From contig NC_065901.1 of the NCBI RefSeq assembly GCF_905147045.1, positions 7,998,001-8,062,000 on the forward strand: a stretch of 64,000 nt of DNA. Direction: 5' to 3'. The notes under the pieces were generated by a model that did not search any database, was not told the origin of the DNA, and saw nothing but the letters and a program-made list of their open reading frames with translations. The position numbers and the translations under genes are program-made. Shown here one piece after another: positions 37,601 through 52,600 of the stretch (position 1 is its first letter; the number at the start of each line of letters is the position of its first letter). Source of the DNA: Nymphalis io. Lineage: Eukaryota; Arthropoda; Insecta; Lepidoptera; Nymphalidae.

Positions 37601-40600
37601 ATAAAACTAATAAAATATAAAAGGAATAGATTGAAAACAATGATAATTAACAGCTTATTGATCTATGGATATTTCCATTCCACGTGACACTGTACACCAT
37701 TAATATCGATAATGTTCAATTTAACAAGTAAGACGCCTATATATTCATGTGAAATATTTGAATATCAAAAAAGCCGAGATGGCCCAGTGGTAAGAACGCG
37801 TGAATCTTAACCGATGATCGTGGGTTCAAACCCGGGCAAGCACCACTGAATTTTCATGTGCTTAATTTGTGATTATAATTCATCTCGTGCTTTACGGTGA
37901 AGGAAAACATCGCGAGGAAACCTGCATGTGTCTAATTTCACTGAAATCTGCCTCATGTGTATTCCACCAACCCGCATTGGAGCAGCGTGGTGGAATAAGC
38001 TCCAATACCTTCTCCTCAAAAAGAGGAGAGGAGGCCATTAGCCCAGCACAGTGGGACATTCACAGGCTGTTACGGTGAAATATTTTATCCTATCCGGGGA
38101 AAGTTAAATCTTCGAAAACATATCTGTTAATATTATTAGTAAAATGTTTTAATTGTTTCTTTTTCACTTAAAAATATATTACAATATGTCAAAATTATGA
38201 AGTGAAGTGCATAACAAAGCCATACAAGTCATGATTATATTCACGAGGTGATGGGTCGACGACGGGACGAAGTCTTACTTCCGAACCCAACACGTGGCAT
38301 AAACGGAACCGAACATCGGAATATACTACACCTAACTATGACGATATTTTTATTGGAAATTATAATATAACATTATTTATTGGAACTCAACAAAACAGAT
38401 CGAACTCATCAAAGACGACAAATCAATCTATTAGGTTTTAATCTCCAATCAGTGAAAACTCAATTACAATGTAATTCAAAAAGAAAAATGTTTTAAAATA
38501 CGCGACTGTATGCTAAATTTAGCGGTCGAAAGGACACGATCATGACATATTTCGGGAGGGTAACTTCTGCCTTGCTCAAAACGGCACCCCTCGCACAAAT
38601 CCATGTGACATGTACGTATGTTGTCTGATGTGTGTGTATTTATATTAGAATTTCGTGTCCGTCCTTGTGTGCGTTATGAAATGAATAAATATTCAATGAA
38701 TATGAATATGTTAACTATATGATAATATATGCTGTGTACATATTATGTATCTCGATTTGGCAACTAAGGATCGGCAAAATACAAGTTATTGTAATAAAAA
38801 TAATATAAACAACACTTTTTTTTTTAAATCAACATTATACTCATCAAATGTCTTAGTCATTTACACACGACAATACTACGTCGTTTATAATATTCGCTTA
38901 ACACATAAATAATTTTAAAGCATGTCTGTAATAAAAGACAATAATACTTTGTTCACAGTAATTCTCAGACAATAAATGCACGTTTGACATACGCCTCAAA
39001 TGACGGAAAATTGTCAAGAATAATGTTTGTATATAACTTTTAGTGTTATTACTCATTTTGTCAGTAAATTAATATCCCTTTTGGTTGTGTTTACTTTCGC
39101 TCCATGAGCAATATTTTATCGAAAAATCAAGATTGTCTGTTTAAGATTCAATTAATTTACGTTTAAAAACAAACATGAGCAACATCAAATTAGATTTTCC
39201 AAAGTGATTGTTCTCTTAGATAAACAACCCAACATTCGGCAAGAGTTTACCTTACAAGCAGTGTGGACTCTGCAATCGGCTCAGCTGTTAGTCCTATCGA
39301 TCCGACGTCACTTCAGCGTAAAGTGCGTAACAATCGAGCGATAGGCATCAACAATAAAGACTAGTAGAGTTTTTTGCACTTTGATAATAGACACAGGCAC
39401 TACACTGAGCGGCAAAAACCAAAAATAGCACTATTGTAGTCGCTACCTGTTAATTCACCATGAAATAAATATAGGAAACATCTAATGTCACTATCACTTT
39501 ACGTTTCCGTGATAAGATATAATATCAGTATCGGATTAACATATAATCCGTACGGGATATGAATCGGCATATATGGAGTGAATTTAACGTAAATAAGACA
39601 CGTCCGTTGTGTCCGCGCACGCGAGCTCGACTGACGTAGGCAGAAGGCGATGCCGCGACACTGACGCCCGCCTCAGCTACGGAATACGTATAGGGCTGAA
39701 TCCGCCCACTGCGCTACGGATAATCCAAACTACGAATTTTCAATTTAAAATCAGAAACAAGGTAATAATATTTAAAAAAAAAATGTAACGTAATAACTTT
39801 GGTTTGATAAAAGTTGATACAAAATTTACTATAATAGATAAAATATAAATAATGAGATACAGAAGTTTCTAATATTAAAAATATTATTTTATTGCATATG
39901 AAAACAAATATACATATACGTAAGATAATTGACTATGCACCTTCTCATATAATACATTATTTTAAACAAGTGTTAAACATAAGAACGTAGAAAAAGTAAT
40001 ATTTATGATTTTATTTTTTATTATTCTCATTTAAACTTTAAAGATTCCACCAAGACCGTCCCAACAAGGGAAGTCCCGCATAGGATAGATAACTAGACCC
40101 AGATAAAAAACATTGCTCAGTATTGGGTGACGTTAACGAAAGTTAGACGAAGTTATATTGAGTTAGGTGAACAAGTCTTTCGCCGCAAATTTATCCATAT
40201 GTCCAAAACCTCAGAACGGAACATTATTGAAAATGACATCAAAATTATAAGATGCTTTTATCCAGATTTTTTTGAATCTGCACTAATGTAGTAATAAGCT
40301 GATCAAGATATATGGCTTATTTGTTATATGAAAAACTCCTTGGTAAATTTGTCTAAAAGAAATTAAAAATGTTGTCAAGAATATAAGGGTATTGATGAGA
40401 TAATAGAAAAGTTGAGGTTAGGAAATATGATACAGAATAATGTACAAACAGTGTACATAATATTTTTTTTTTAAAAAAACTTATTTTACATGCGTACTAT
40501 AAAATAAATAGAAACAATAACAAAATTATTATAAATAATGGGTAATAAACAGACAAACAAACACACGACATCTAAATTTTGCCATCGACAAGTAAGAAAA

Positions 40601-43600
40601 AAAAAATTTATAAGAAAAAAGGTTTTATAAGATTTAAATCCGGTTACTATACAAAAACGATCCGTAATCTTACGGATAATAGAAACTAAAAAAAACTTAA
40701 AAAAAAGAATTAGAAACACCAAGTATCTGTCATAGTCATACATTTACAGTACCCATTATGCAGACAATTTTACTATTCGTAAGTAAAACGAATTGTTTCT
40801 TATATTTAATAAACCGGGCATTAAAAATCTCTTTATTTTAAGAAAAAATATTAATTATGATGTTCAAGCGTCAGCTTTGAGTACTATGATATGGTTTTTT
40901 TAGTAGCTGCGACTCGGTATTATACTAATGTTACTATCGTATATATAGTTTATGATATGTATAATTTGTTCAAAATAAATAAATAAATAATAAAATTTTA
41001 TAATTTTTTTTTTTTAAATAAAATATTTTTCTCAAAATGCGACACTCATACACGTTATAATATGAAGATTATGTTCTGCAAGTCAATAAATAAGCCACTT
41101 CTGTATTCTTACTCTGTATCCGGAATAGCACGGAAGCTTCGACTAACAAGAAACTTCTTTAGCGTGAATAATTTACGGTGACGGTACGTATCGGCGAAAG
41201 GATAAGTGGTAAAGTGGACGACCCAATCACGAGTTGGTGATCCTTTTCAAATATTAGTACAAGTTTAAAATTGGCATGGATTCGAGAAATTTATTCAGAG
41301 GATAAAATATATATACCGCTGTAAAGTAATATATATAATATATTTATATGTATTACTTTACAGTCGTACATAGGCATGGCGTCTTTGAGGTGCATGTCAG
41401 TCACCTCCACGTGGTGCACCCTGGGCAACGGGGTCGACCAGCAATCCGATGTTTTTTTTCCGGATTGCTTGTCGATCGCGGCTGAGACTGACGCGGCGGA
41501 AGTGTCGCGGGCCGCTCCTGGTATTTCTCTGTTGAGCAGAGTGGACCAGCGGGCGGCTTCGTGGCAAGTAGGAGGACTCCGGGGTCCTTTTGGGCCGCCA
41601 GAGAGAGGAGGAGTCGGTCTCCGGGGTCCTTTCGGGCTGCCGGAGACAGCCTCCTGTCTGTCTGTAAGGAGTAGAGGAGGAGGGAGAGGCGGGTTCGCCC
41701 AGTTTCGGAGTCGATGCTGGGTGGACAGACTTCGGTCACCGCCTTCTCAAACTCGTTTCCCCATCCAGGCGCCAGCTTGTGGTGGGACCGAGGGCCTTGC
41801 CTTCACCGGCCGGGCCAAGAGGAGAAAACCTCAATAAAAAACAACCGGTGGGTCGCTCATCCAAAGCGACGGCCGCAGGCGGGGTCGCGGTGGTGTGCTA
41901 ATGCGTTCCCGTAACCCCGCATGGTGGCGGGGTTACGGGAACGAGGATGTTTTAGTGGGTAGGACGGCTGGCCTTCTGCCCCGTGAGTCCCACATACCCG
42001 TCCCGGTCGTGTCCGGGCGGGAGGCGTAAATGCCTTTCCTCCTCGAAAAAAAAAGGCATGGCGTCTTTTCTCTATGACAATAAATATCAATAACATATGG
42101 ATATATATATTTTTGCGTTAGAATCAATGTTGATTATTATATCAGTATCAGTGTTCTCTGAAACAACTGATACTAGAAACGGAACAGAGCAGAATTCACC
42201 CCACGCGAGGGCGATTTACACCTGACTATATATTTATATAAATACTCAATACAAATAAGTTTTAAGCAAAGGAAAAAAATTATAGTCGCGTAAACTAATA
42301 CATAGAGGTATTTAAAGTTTTATTTATGACATTACAACGCCATCTATCGAAGCCAACGAATACTTCTTCTTCGTTAGCGAAAAGTTCGGGAAGTTTACTT
42401 TTATAGAATTTTAGAATTGCACAACTTTTATTTTTTATATACAGTTTTTTAAGTAAATATATTTTTAATCCTGTAAATCTTTCGAACTTTCTATTAAGAT
42501 AATAACATGGTAGTTTCAATTAAAATGAGCCATTTTTGTCCTATTTTTAATGAGTAATCGAGACAAAACTCGTCATAAAACAAACGTATCAAATAAGCAG
42601 CTTATAATAAGATCTCTATAATGACAAATCAAACAAACGATAAATATCTCTGTCTCACAACGCTCTCACATATAACGTCGATAAATTAAATAGCATTGGA
42701 ACACAATTGAGCATTTTAGGATTTATAGCCCTCGTCAGACATTCTCTTCTTATATATACCAATTTTTCAAAAGCTTTTTTAAAATCTACAAAGTGAAATT
42801 TCTTTATAATATTTGTACTTCTCAAAACGTTAATAATACAAAACATTTCTAAATATGTATACATATATTAAATGACACTGTCGGTAAAAACTCGTCTGTA
42901 TAATCTTTTCAAATGACAGGAAGAGTAAAAAAATAAAATAAACACTAAACCTTGGTTTGACTTGATAGCATTGGTAGAAATCTAAAATAAAATCTATAGA
43001 ATTCATTATGGATTCGTGAAAAATGACGTTTTGAATGTCGAATGTCTTCTGCCATTGAAATAGGCTGAACGTTCGATCTATATAATACTATTATATATTC
43101 CTAATATTTCTATTTTAAACTCACCTTGAGCATAGTAAGTATCTTCTGCGAAAGCTCGTAGTCGAAGTTGGTGTACTTGGAGTCAGTCATGTCGTAAATG
43201 AAAACTAGACCAGCTCGTTGTGTGTCGACGGACTGCAGCGCCACGTCCAACTGGTACACCACGCCCTGACACATACTCGTGAATGATTCGTTTTTATGTA
43301 CTACAGTAAATAGTAGTAAATCTGTTGTAAATTATAAAATAAAAACATCTATATGTTCCTTTCAATGAAAAACAAATGGAGAAGTTACCTTCAGAATAAA
43401 ATCTTAATGTACTCGAGAATATTTTTTTTTATGAATTAAAAAAAAATATTGAATGCTACATTAATATACTATTCAGAATTCTATTCTAAAGTTTTTGAAC
43501 AATTAATAAATGTGAGCGTTAGAGTTCATACGAATAGGCTAAAAATAATCTTTTATTAATTACTAGCTACTATGCGACCTAGACTTATTTTCATTTTGTA

Positions 43601-46600
43601 TATTGTTATCAGTCTCTTTGTATGATAAAAAATGAAAAAAAAATTACCTGTAGGGTTGTCTGATGTGTGGTTAGCGCAGGGAAATGCTTGTTCGCCGTAA
43701 ACACCGCAATCGCTGCTCCCGTCGCATCTCGCGTGGGCTTAAAAAAACAAACAAATTACACATCTGTTTTAATTTATTATACACATATATATATATATAT
43801 ATATACAGGTATATTTTGGACAATTGTTATGTTTTAATTAAAAAAAAAATATTTTTTAAACTAATCATATAAAATTGATAAAATGTTAATGCGCGACGTC
43901 ATTCTTAGACTAGGCGGGGCAGGACGTTCAGCGTTCAGAGATCATATGAATAACAAAAAAGTAGTGTAATTCTTTTTTTTTGTTATTCGAACTAACTTAC
44001 TATGCACTTTAAAAATATATATAGTACGCAAAAATACTTCATTTTTGTTAAGGTATATTATATTCTTTTTTAACACCAAAATAATAAAAGTATATATTAA
44101 TGAGGCATAATATAGTACTTCTATTGCCTATTTTTTTATTAAAAGATGCAAAATTACTATATTTAATAAATAAAAAAAAACAACACTACCATATTTTAGT
44201 CTTTTTTTAGTTTTCTGATATATATTAAATTGTAGTTTACTATATTGTATATAGATTCTTCTGAAAAATACTATAATTCTCAAAATAAACGTTGGCAACC
44301 CTACATCCAACGCCTTCAGAGCGAGCAAATAAGCATTAAAACATGACTAGTTTAAAAAATATATAGGTTCAGTCTTTAGGGTGAGATACGGCCTAATTTC
44401 GTTTTAGATTGTGATTTAACGTTGCAACCTTAATTACGAACGTAGGTTTTTGTATTTTTTGTATACTCTTAAAATTTGATAAAACGTGATCAAAATTAAT
44501 TTTGGTTCATTAATTTAATACACACCAAAATTGATTACACTAGAATAAGTCTTTAATAATTATAATAAAACCTTACCAATATCGTAAATTTTCCAGTCTC
44601 TAGTTCGCTTTTCAGTGGATCCTCGAAGGGCTCGAATTTGATGAGTCCTTCCCTCCGGCGCGTTGCCTCGTGTTGCCGCCACAGTGTGTGTGCGCGCGCT
44701 ACATCGAACTTGCGCGCGAGCAGGAACTTGATCGCGGTCGCTCGCGAAACGCACGCCGCACCGGTTTCACTTAACGCGTCGAGGAACGCCTTCGTTGCCT
44801 GGAAGTGAGGTATAAAAATTTAGATTCTCGGTCTAATATTATTTTAGCCAGGAGACAGCACCACCGACTCATAAATTTTAGTCTACAGCCGATTGATAGA
44901 AGTTTGAATGACGAGTGATGTGATTGATATATTTGTATTTTTGAATAAGTAGTCTCTATAATAATATATTATATTTTGATTATGAAAAAAACTTATTAAC
45001 TTTCCTTATTATTTTGTTTTCTCAATGGCAAGAAAAAGAGAATCTTAAATATATTTTTTTTCATATTATAAAAATTGTAATATATTTAAATAAATACCCG
45101 CAGAAATATCAGTAATTTGCGAAGAAACATTTGTTCCATATCAAAAATAATATGTCTGTCCATGATTCGCACTTAACCCGGCGATTAATTAAGTATGCAT
45201 TTATAACTATGCTAAGTTTATTTTATTGGTAAACAGTTGGTTTCTCCATTTCGTCACACTTTCTCAATCATGATATCGAAGAAGGGTATGGCTGAATCGT
45301 ATTAAAGAAATTATAATCGTATGTCATACTTTGCTTAATATTTACTTATATTATAAATTCAGTTTACACTTTTGTGGGGGTATAAAACAACTTTTGAGTT
45401 TATCTTTAGAGATATAATTTATTATGTTAATTAGAAAGAAGAATGATACAGTTGGTGCCCGCCACCTTAAGAAGGTGGCGGGCACCAACTGGATGCGGAA
45501 GGCGGAGGACAGGGAGCTTTGGCGCACCTTGGGAGAGGCCTATGTTCAGCAGTGGACAACGATTGGCTGTTGATTGATTGATTGATTGATGTTAATTAGA
45601 TGATCGATGCACTCTTTGAATTTATTTATTTTAGATATACTTTCGTTACTATATTTATTGCAAGTTTCGAACGCCAACAGAGAGGTAGTGCTCTATTTTC
45701 ACCAGAAAAAAATAATACGATTTACTCAGCTTTATAATTTCCAACCACATTATATTGCACTTATAAGGTAAAACGTACACTAACGACAAGAGTATGAATA
45801 GTTATAACATGCTTAGTTATTAGTTCTTTTATTAAAACTTATTATAACTGTACTATTATTAAGGAAATAAATGATTGTAATATATTATATACAATTGTGG
45901 CTGTTTAGTTATATCAACGTTTAATAGGTAGCAAATTATAAATTGTTCAGTATCGCTTTGTTAGACAGTAAAATAAAAGTCTGTAATTTTGGGACTTGGA
46001 AAATTACAAAACATTAAGTTTAAATTAAACTTTAAGAGTAGACGAAAACACTGTCGGCCATGATGGTCAATCGATTAATTATTATTTGTGCCATGACGTC
46101 ACGTAATTTGTAAACAAACTAACTTATTGTTTAAGAAAAAAATAAAGAGACTACTACAACACATGTTGCAGGCATTGGCTAGTAATTACTTAGTCTCTAA
46201 ATTACAAACTAAACAAATCTGCAAACATTTTCTCTTTATATATGTAGTTCTTAATACATCTCGACAGCTTCGGAAACACCTTATAACTCGGTAACTTTGA
46301 TTTAGATTTTAGGTACTTGATTGATTTATTGGAAACTTATTACTTTGAATATGACATCTAGTCTTGAAACTTTACGCGAAGCAGTGGTGGCCTGGTATTC
46401 ATAACAAGGCATTACAGTAAAGTAACGCTACTTTACCCATAATATTTAGCATTTTCAATTCATAAGTAAATATAATAATTTAATTAATATATTATTTTTA
46501 TAGAAATTATTTTAAAAATTGTAATTATTAACTTCTCTATATAAATATTTAATTTGAAGAAACATATTTCGTTCGATAATATCATCTATTAAAAGTAAAT

Positions 46601-49600
46601 TGTTTATTTTAACTATAATATAAATTTACTAAAACTATGATACTATATTTATATGGACCACCATAAATCCAGATTTTATTTCTCATTTTAATATCTACAT
46701 CAATTTAAGTGCGAATCATAACAAACGTGTTTTCCGGGAAATTAGTGTTAACTGTTTTCCTGTTGCCTCCCCGGTAACTCCAGTAGGAATTCCTTAAGAT
46801 CACTATAACATTTACAGGTATCTGTGATTTACCTGCATTAAATAGACCTCATTAAGATACTTATTAAGATAATACCATATTCGATAATAATTTACATGAA
46901 AAGAGCCTGGCATAAGATTCAACCAAATTATTAATTATTATTGTACCAATACATACATAGTTTATCTTTTACCTTCCGACGCTTAAATAATCTTATTATA
47001 CTAATATAACTGAAGCTTGTGCTAGGAGTGGGGACATTAATAGCCCAAGGGGTTTAGATCTAACTTGCGACTTCTCATCGCTAGACGGCCCGTAAAGCAT
47101 TGCACTATTGACGCTTTTATTATGGCTATTTTAATCTTATACCATATACAACTATTTCAATCATGGCTAAAATTGAAAAAGCATGTTGAGCATTTTCAAA
47201 TCTATAAGCACAACTAAACTAATTAGGCCTAACTAGCATCTGTGTGTGGATATTTTTTAAGCGCGACCCAGAGAGTATTATGTTGTATTATACAATAATA
47301 ATATCGACTTATTAATTAAAAATAATATATTGTCGTTAAAAGATTAATTGAATATTTGTAAAGTCGAGGCGACTACCAATAAAAAGTTTTAAATTCAGTT
47401 TAGTTTGTACTGTGATCGATGTAAATATTTCTAAAGAACAGATTATGTTTAAACTTCTCTTGTTGTGTGAAGAATTTTAAAGCTAACGATATAATATCAG
47501 GTCAGGTCTGAGGTGTTTATTTCCAAACCGGCGGTAGATTAATGACAATAAATAAGTAAGTGTAACGCTTCTGTATTAAATAAAGATTTTTGATTTTGAA
47601 TATATGTGTATACATATAGTGCTGCGGATATTATATATATATATCTAGTATGTATATAGAGAACCTCCTCCATTTTTTTTCGTCGTAAAACAATTACCTG
47701 TTTATTTAATTATTACAGAATATAAAAAATCATAAGAATACAAAAACATCGAAATATTTTAGATATTAATTATTAAACTCATATATAATAACCACCACTA
47801 AGAAAAGAAACGTATAGGCGCAACTATAAAACAATGTTTATAAAAAAATGAGCTAAAAAATTGCTTGTGTATCTATTATAATTGATGCCTGTAGTTTCGA
47901 TTTTCATCTAACGTAGCAGAATTCCGATAACAGGCTAGTACAACCAGCCGCATTTGTTATAACTAGATTCTCTATACAAACAAATACACTTACAGCTTCA
48001 TTATGATTTAAAAATAACACCTTTTTTATTTTAATATAGCTATTTGCAAGTAACCAAAACCAAAATAGACATGTTTTTTATTTTTGTCTGTCTGTTTGAT
48101 TTATCTTTTCAACAAGTAAAAATACAAATGTAAATCGTATTATAACAGGGAAACAGTAAGCATAAAGATAATCCGATTTGGGAAACTTTGTAGGAAAGCC
48201 AACGTTGTAAATATATTACATATAAATTTGTAATTTGTATAATCTAAACTGAATGATGATAAAACCACGTGAAACAGTTGTTATAGTATAATACAATAAC
48301 CTAACCTTTACGTGTCTGTGTGTAAAGGGAGGGGCTTATTCTTCCGGGATGTGTATCCTGTTCGGTGACCGTATTAGTATGAGCGGTCGCACACCGCTTA
48401 CTTGCTTCCATCATGTGTACACAAAATAAATATGTGTGAGATTTATTGTTTTATATGTCGGACGGTCCTATGTTCGAACGACGCTTTGGCCATTATTATA
48501 TTAACATTACATCAAATTTGTGTTAAATTAATTACTGTTTTTAATTTACAATCTCATTACGTAAGTTGTTTAGGTGGAAGCGATCGCTACACTAGCTGAT
48601 ATTTCTTTGTGAAAATAAGCCTATATGAGAAAGTAAACAGAAGTTTTTTCATTTCATATTTTGACACCATATATGTAACGTTTTGACACTTATACAATAT
48701 AAATCACACTTTTTCCGATCAGCGAAAAATGAAGATAGAAAAAATACTCCATTTCTACCGGAGTATTGAAATAAGTATAATATCTATAATAAAACACAAA
48801 CATTCACACAAAAAGAGAGTATGCGACAAAATTCAAATCTCTCATGGAGAATCATTATAAAAACGAAAGGCTGAGTAAGTACTCGTATCATTCGCACTTC
48901 ATTCTTATTTCTTCTAAAACAAATATCATTTTAAAAAAATATATAAGATTAAAATATGCAAGAATTTCTTTAGAGTTTAATTATATCGACAGACGAAAGC
49001 AAATTTGAATTATTCGGGGAAAAACGACGATCTAGAGCTTGGAATAAAACTGACGAAATCGTTTTTTAAAAGTATATTAAGTTTGTGGATGTTTTGCTAT
49101 ATATAGATAAGCGCAGCAGAAGTATTTATTTTATAAGCACGAAAATGTTGATATGAAATTGAACAATCCTTTTTGAAATACTACAGTTATTATTAAAATA
49201 TATAATAATATATATTAATTATTAACAATAAAAACTGATTTAAAGGCTGACTCGATCAAAAAATGTTACGGTGGTGTGGATGAGAAATATAAAACAAAAA
49301 TTAATAAAATGAAAATCACTTATTAATCATCTTGATATTATTAAGAACTTGATATCACCGAGTTTCCCATATACAAAAAGCATGGAAACAAATTAACTTG
49401 TGGTTGTAGTAGTCATTTTTATAAATTAGGTTCGTCGTTGCTTAGCAACAAACACAACTAGGGTTGCGAAATGGTCGGGATTCGCCAGAATTCTCTCAAC
49501 ATTTTACATAATTTTGAAACTATCAGTATAATAATTTTTAAATTGGCGCGCACTTTCACATTAAGCAAAGTCTTATACCAAACACAGTGGCAACCTAAAA

Positions 49601-52600
49601 ATTAAGTGTATTTGAATAAGTTATGTCTACTCATTATAAAATTCAACTTTTTTGCCATTTTTATTTAGTATAGGTATTTATGACTCCCGTCAACAAAGAC
49701 AAAATCATTATTGAATTTACAATAAATTCTAAGAAACTTATTAATGCAGATTTCTACTATTTCACTTCAATTTATTATAAAAATGCACATAAATTTATTG
49801 ACCAGTTTTGTTACTTGATACACATTTGATAAATATATACAAGACAAACAATTGTAACTCAAACAATATGACTGCCACTAATCTAGTATTAAAAGTGTAT
49901 TAATGAAGTGTTATATTTTTCCAATAAATATAGCCTATAGAATAACCGTTTAAACAAAATAATTATGATAAACTAAAATCAACTATTCACCTAGATGTTC
50001 TTGTACGAAATAACTATTATATAAAACCGAAATTAAAACGTAATGATATTGTAATATGACGTACAAAGCTTGACAATCGAATTTTAAACGAAAATTTTAA
50101 CACCACTTTAATACGCATTCAGCCCTTAAAATACGTTCCGATAAGATATTATAATGCATAATTTTTGTATACAAACAGGTTTACGTAATGATATCGCGAA
50201 ATGTGTTATAAAAATATTTAAAATGTGGACACACGATCGCGCGCACTCGGCCACAAATTGCAACTGTCACAGCATAGACAAAAATCAACCAGTGAGGCAG
50301 AACGTTAAACCCTAACAAGACGTAAACAAAGTCCGTCATGAATCAACCACGGACTTTCCTTATTGGGTACACCATAAGCATATTTATTATAATATTATAA
50401 TCAATTAATAAAAATGTTAACGTACCGCACCATATCATGATCAATTACTATTTTTACCTTCACCTTATTACCCGATAAGGTTTTTACTACATTAATACCT
50501 AGTCCTTAAAAGAAAACAAATGAAAATTTTAATGTTTTGATGTCTGCCCATGAATGACCTCCTTTCACGAGGTTCATTTCATTTTGTGCAATGCCTTTAG
50601 AAAAAGTAACATAAATTATGAATGCTTCTTGATAGTTTAATATTTAAGTAGGAGTGTGGTATCTATTCAGTCGGAATACATCATTAATACCAGTTATTTA
50701 GGTACATCCAGTTATTATATCAGTACAAATAAATAATAATAAGTACACTTATCGGTAAATATAACTTATATGTACAGCTATAATAGAAGCTCATAACAAA
50801 AACTACGAAGCACCACGGAAAACTATTTTTTGTAAATAATCATAGTCTGTGCGGTTATTACGTGAAAACTATAAAATATAAGTAGGTACGTATTATTAGC
50901 TAACAACGATCTTTGATTTAAACCCACCTGTTGGTATGCCGGTGTCAAATCTTGCAACTGAATTTTAAACCAATTCCATTCCAGACCGATAGAACTGAAA
51001 TTTTCTACTTTTCTGATGACAAACTGTCCATATTTATATCTAAACATTTGCGAATAAAAGGATACTTGTTAAAAAAAAGGTTTATACTTGAATTAAATTA
51101 TATCTTGGATATTTATTATCAAATGTTTAGCAATGATTTGAATTTAGTTCACATAACGAAATGAAACTAGTTTCACTGATATGTTAATTCAAACATAAAT
51201 CTATGAAAAGGGAAAGTAATGAATATGTAGGTAATTCAATGATTCAATGAAGCGAAAGAGAAATTATAAAGAACAAATAATAATAATATAAATATAATAT
51301 AATAATAACATAAATATAATGTAATAAATATATAAATATTTTAGTATTATTTAATCCATACTACATAAGTCGAGATGGCCCAGTGGTAAGAACGCGTGAA
51401 TCTTAACCGATGAACATGGGTTCAAACCCGGGCAAGCACCTCTGAATTTACATGTGCTTAATTTCTGTTTATAATTCATCTCGTGCTTTTCGGTGAAGGA
51501 AAACATCGTGAGGAAACCTGCATGTGTCTAATTTCATCGAAATTCTGCCACATGTGTATTCTACCAACCCGCACTGGAGCAGCGTGGTGGAATAAGCTCC
51601 AAACCTTCTCCTCAAAAAAGGGAGAGGAGGCCTTAGCCCAGCAGTGGGACATTTACAGGCTGTTACTGTTACTGTAATCCATACTAATTATATAAATGCT
51701 AAAGTAACACTGTCTATCTGACTTGCTATTACACTTTCTCGGCTGAACTATTGAACCTATTTTGATCAATTTTGATTTGTCCTAGGAAGGACATAGGCTA
51801 CATTTTACACCAAACACTTGCGAGCACCTCCTCTATAAAAAGCGGGTGAAGCCGAGGACGAGGACATTTTTTTTTTTATAATTTAAAATTATCTTCAGTA
51901 ATTTTCTAATAGGTTAGTCATCTTTAATTTATTTCAAGAACAAGCGAATATTGTTAGCGTGAAATTTAAGTAGACTCGTAAAATTTAACCTTCCACGACA
52001 GCCTTAAATCGATAACACATGTTTTATGTAATTATAACTGAATATGCTTTAGCGTATTTATATCATAAGAATACATAATATGAGTCAGCCGATACGACCC
52101 CGTCCGCTTCTTTTGCGTGGGAGGACGACAATATTGTTATAATGCGTAGGTGATCCATAAGAGATCAAACTTTAAATTTGTTCTATTTCAAGCAATAGAA
52201 AAACATATGAATAAACCTTTCAGAATATTATATATTACATTAATTACAAACGCAACGTATAAAATTTTATAAATTACCTATTGTCAATGTTCATATTGAT
52301 GAACACTAGTTATATGAAGATTCTTCTAAGAAACGCCTTGTGTACACAAAACGAGTGAGTGGAAGTATGACGCAACAATGTTCGATTGAAAATAATATCA
52401 AATTCAATTGAAATTACGATTGAATTTAATAATGATCGAAGAGAATTTAACGTCTATTTGAATATTCTCACTAGAATTTTATTTACGCAAAATAGTATTA
52501 AATACAATACCGTTTTATTGAGCAGGAAGTGATTTAATCGTATTAAACAAAGATAAACAACTATTTTATAACTGTCACTCATATAAATTGAAAGATAAAG

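Larger units (their letters stand above)
18914..43124 (-). other. PTPN9: PTPN9 intron 4, 24.2 kb, repeat-bearing
   Basis: The intron splits the CRAL-TRIO domain between the FDYELSQK and YPAKLKK blocks. It holds an R1-like LINE end (22366-22920), a TA microsatellite (25536-25611), a MITE (25728-26065), a 22-bp hairpin (26886-26933), a Helitron-like copy (37440-37576), a SINE (37772-38075) and a LINE insertion with target duplication (41387-42053). The stretches 18920-22340, 22925-25500, 26940-37400 and 38080-41300 are AT-rich, and I see no gene in them. Open stretches at 24460 and 31533 are noted under findings. Confidence 0.75.

Noticed and set aside
41376..41834. 153-codon plus-strand gene
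   Set aside because: It begins in the target duplication and runs through a truncated LINE copy; no protein family is recognised.
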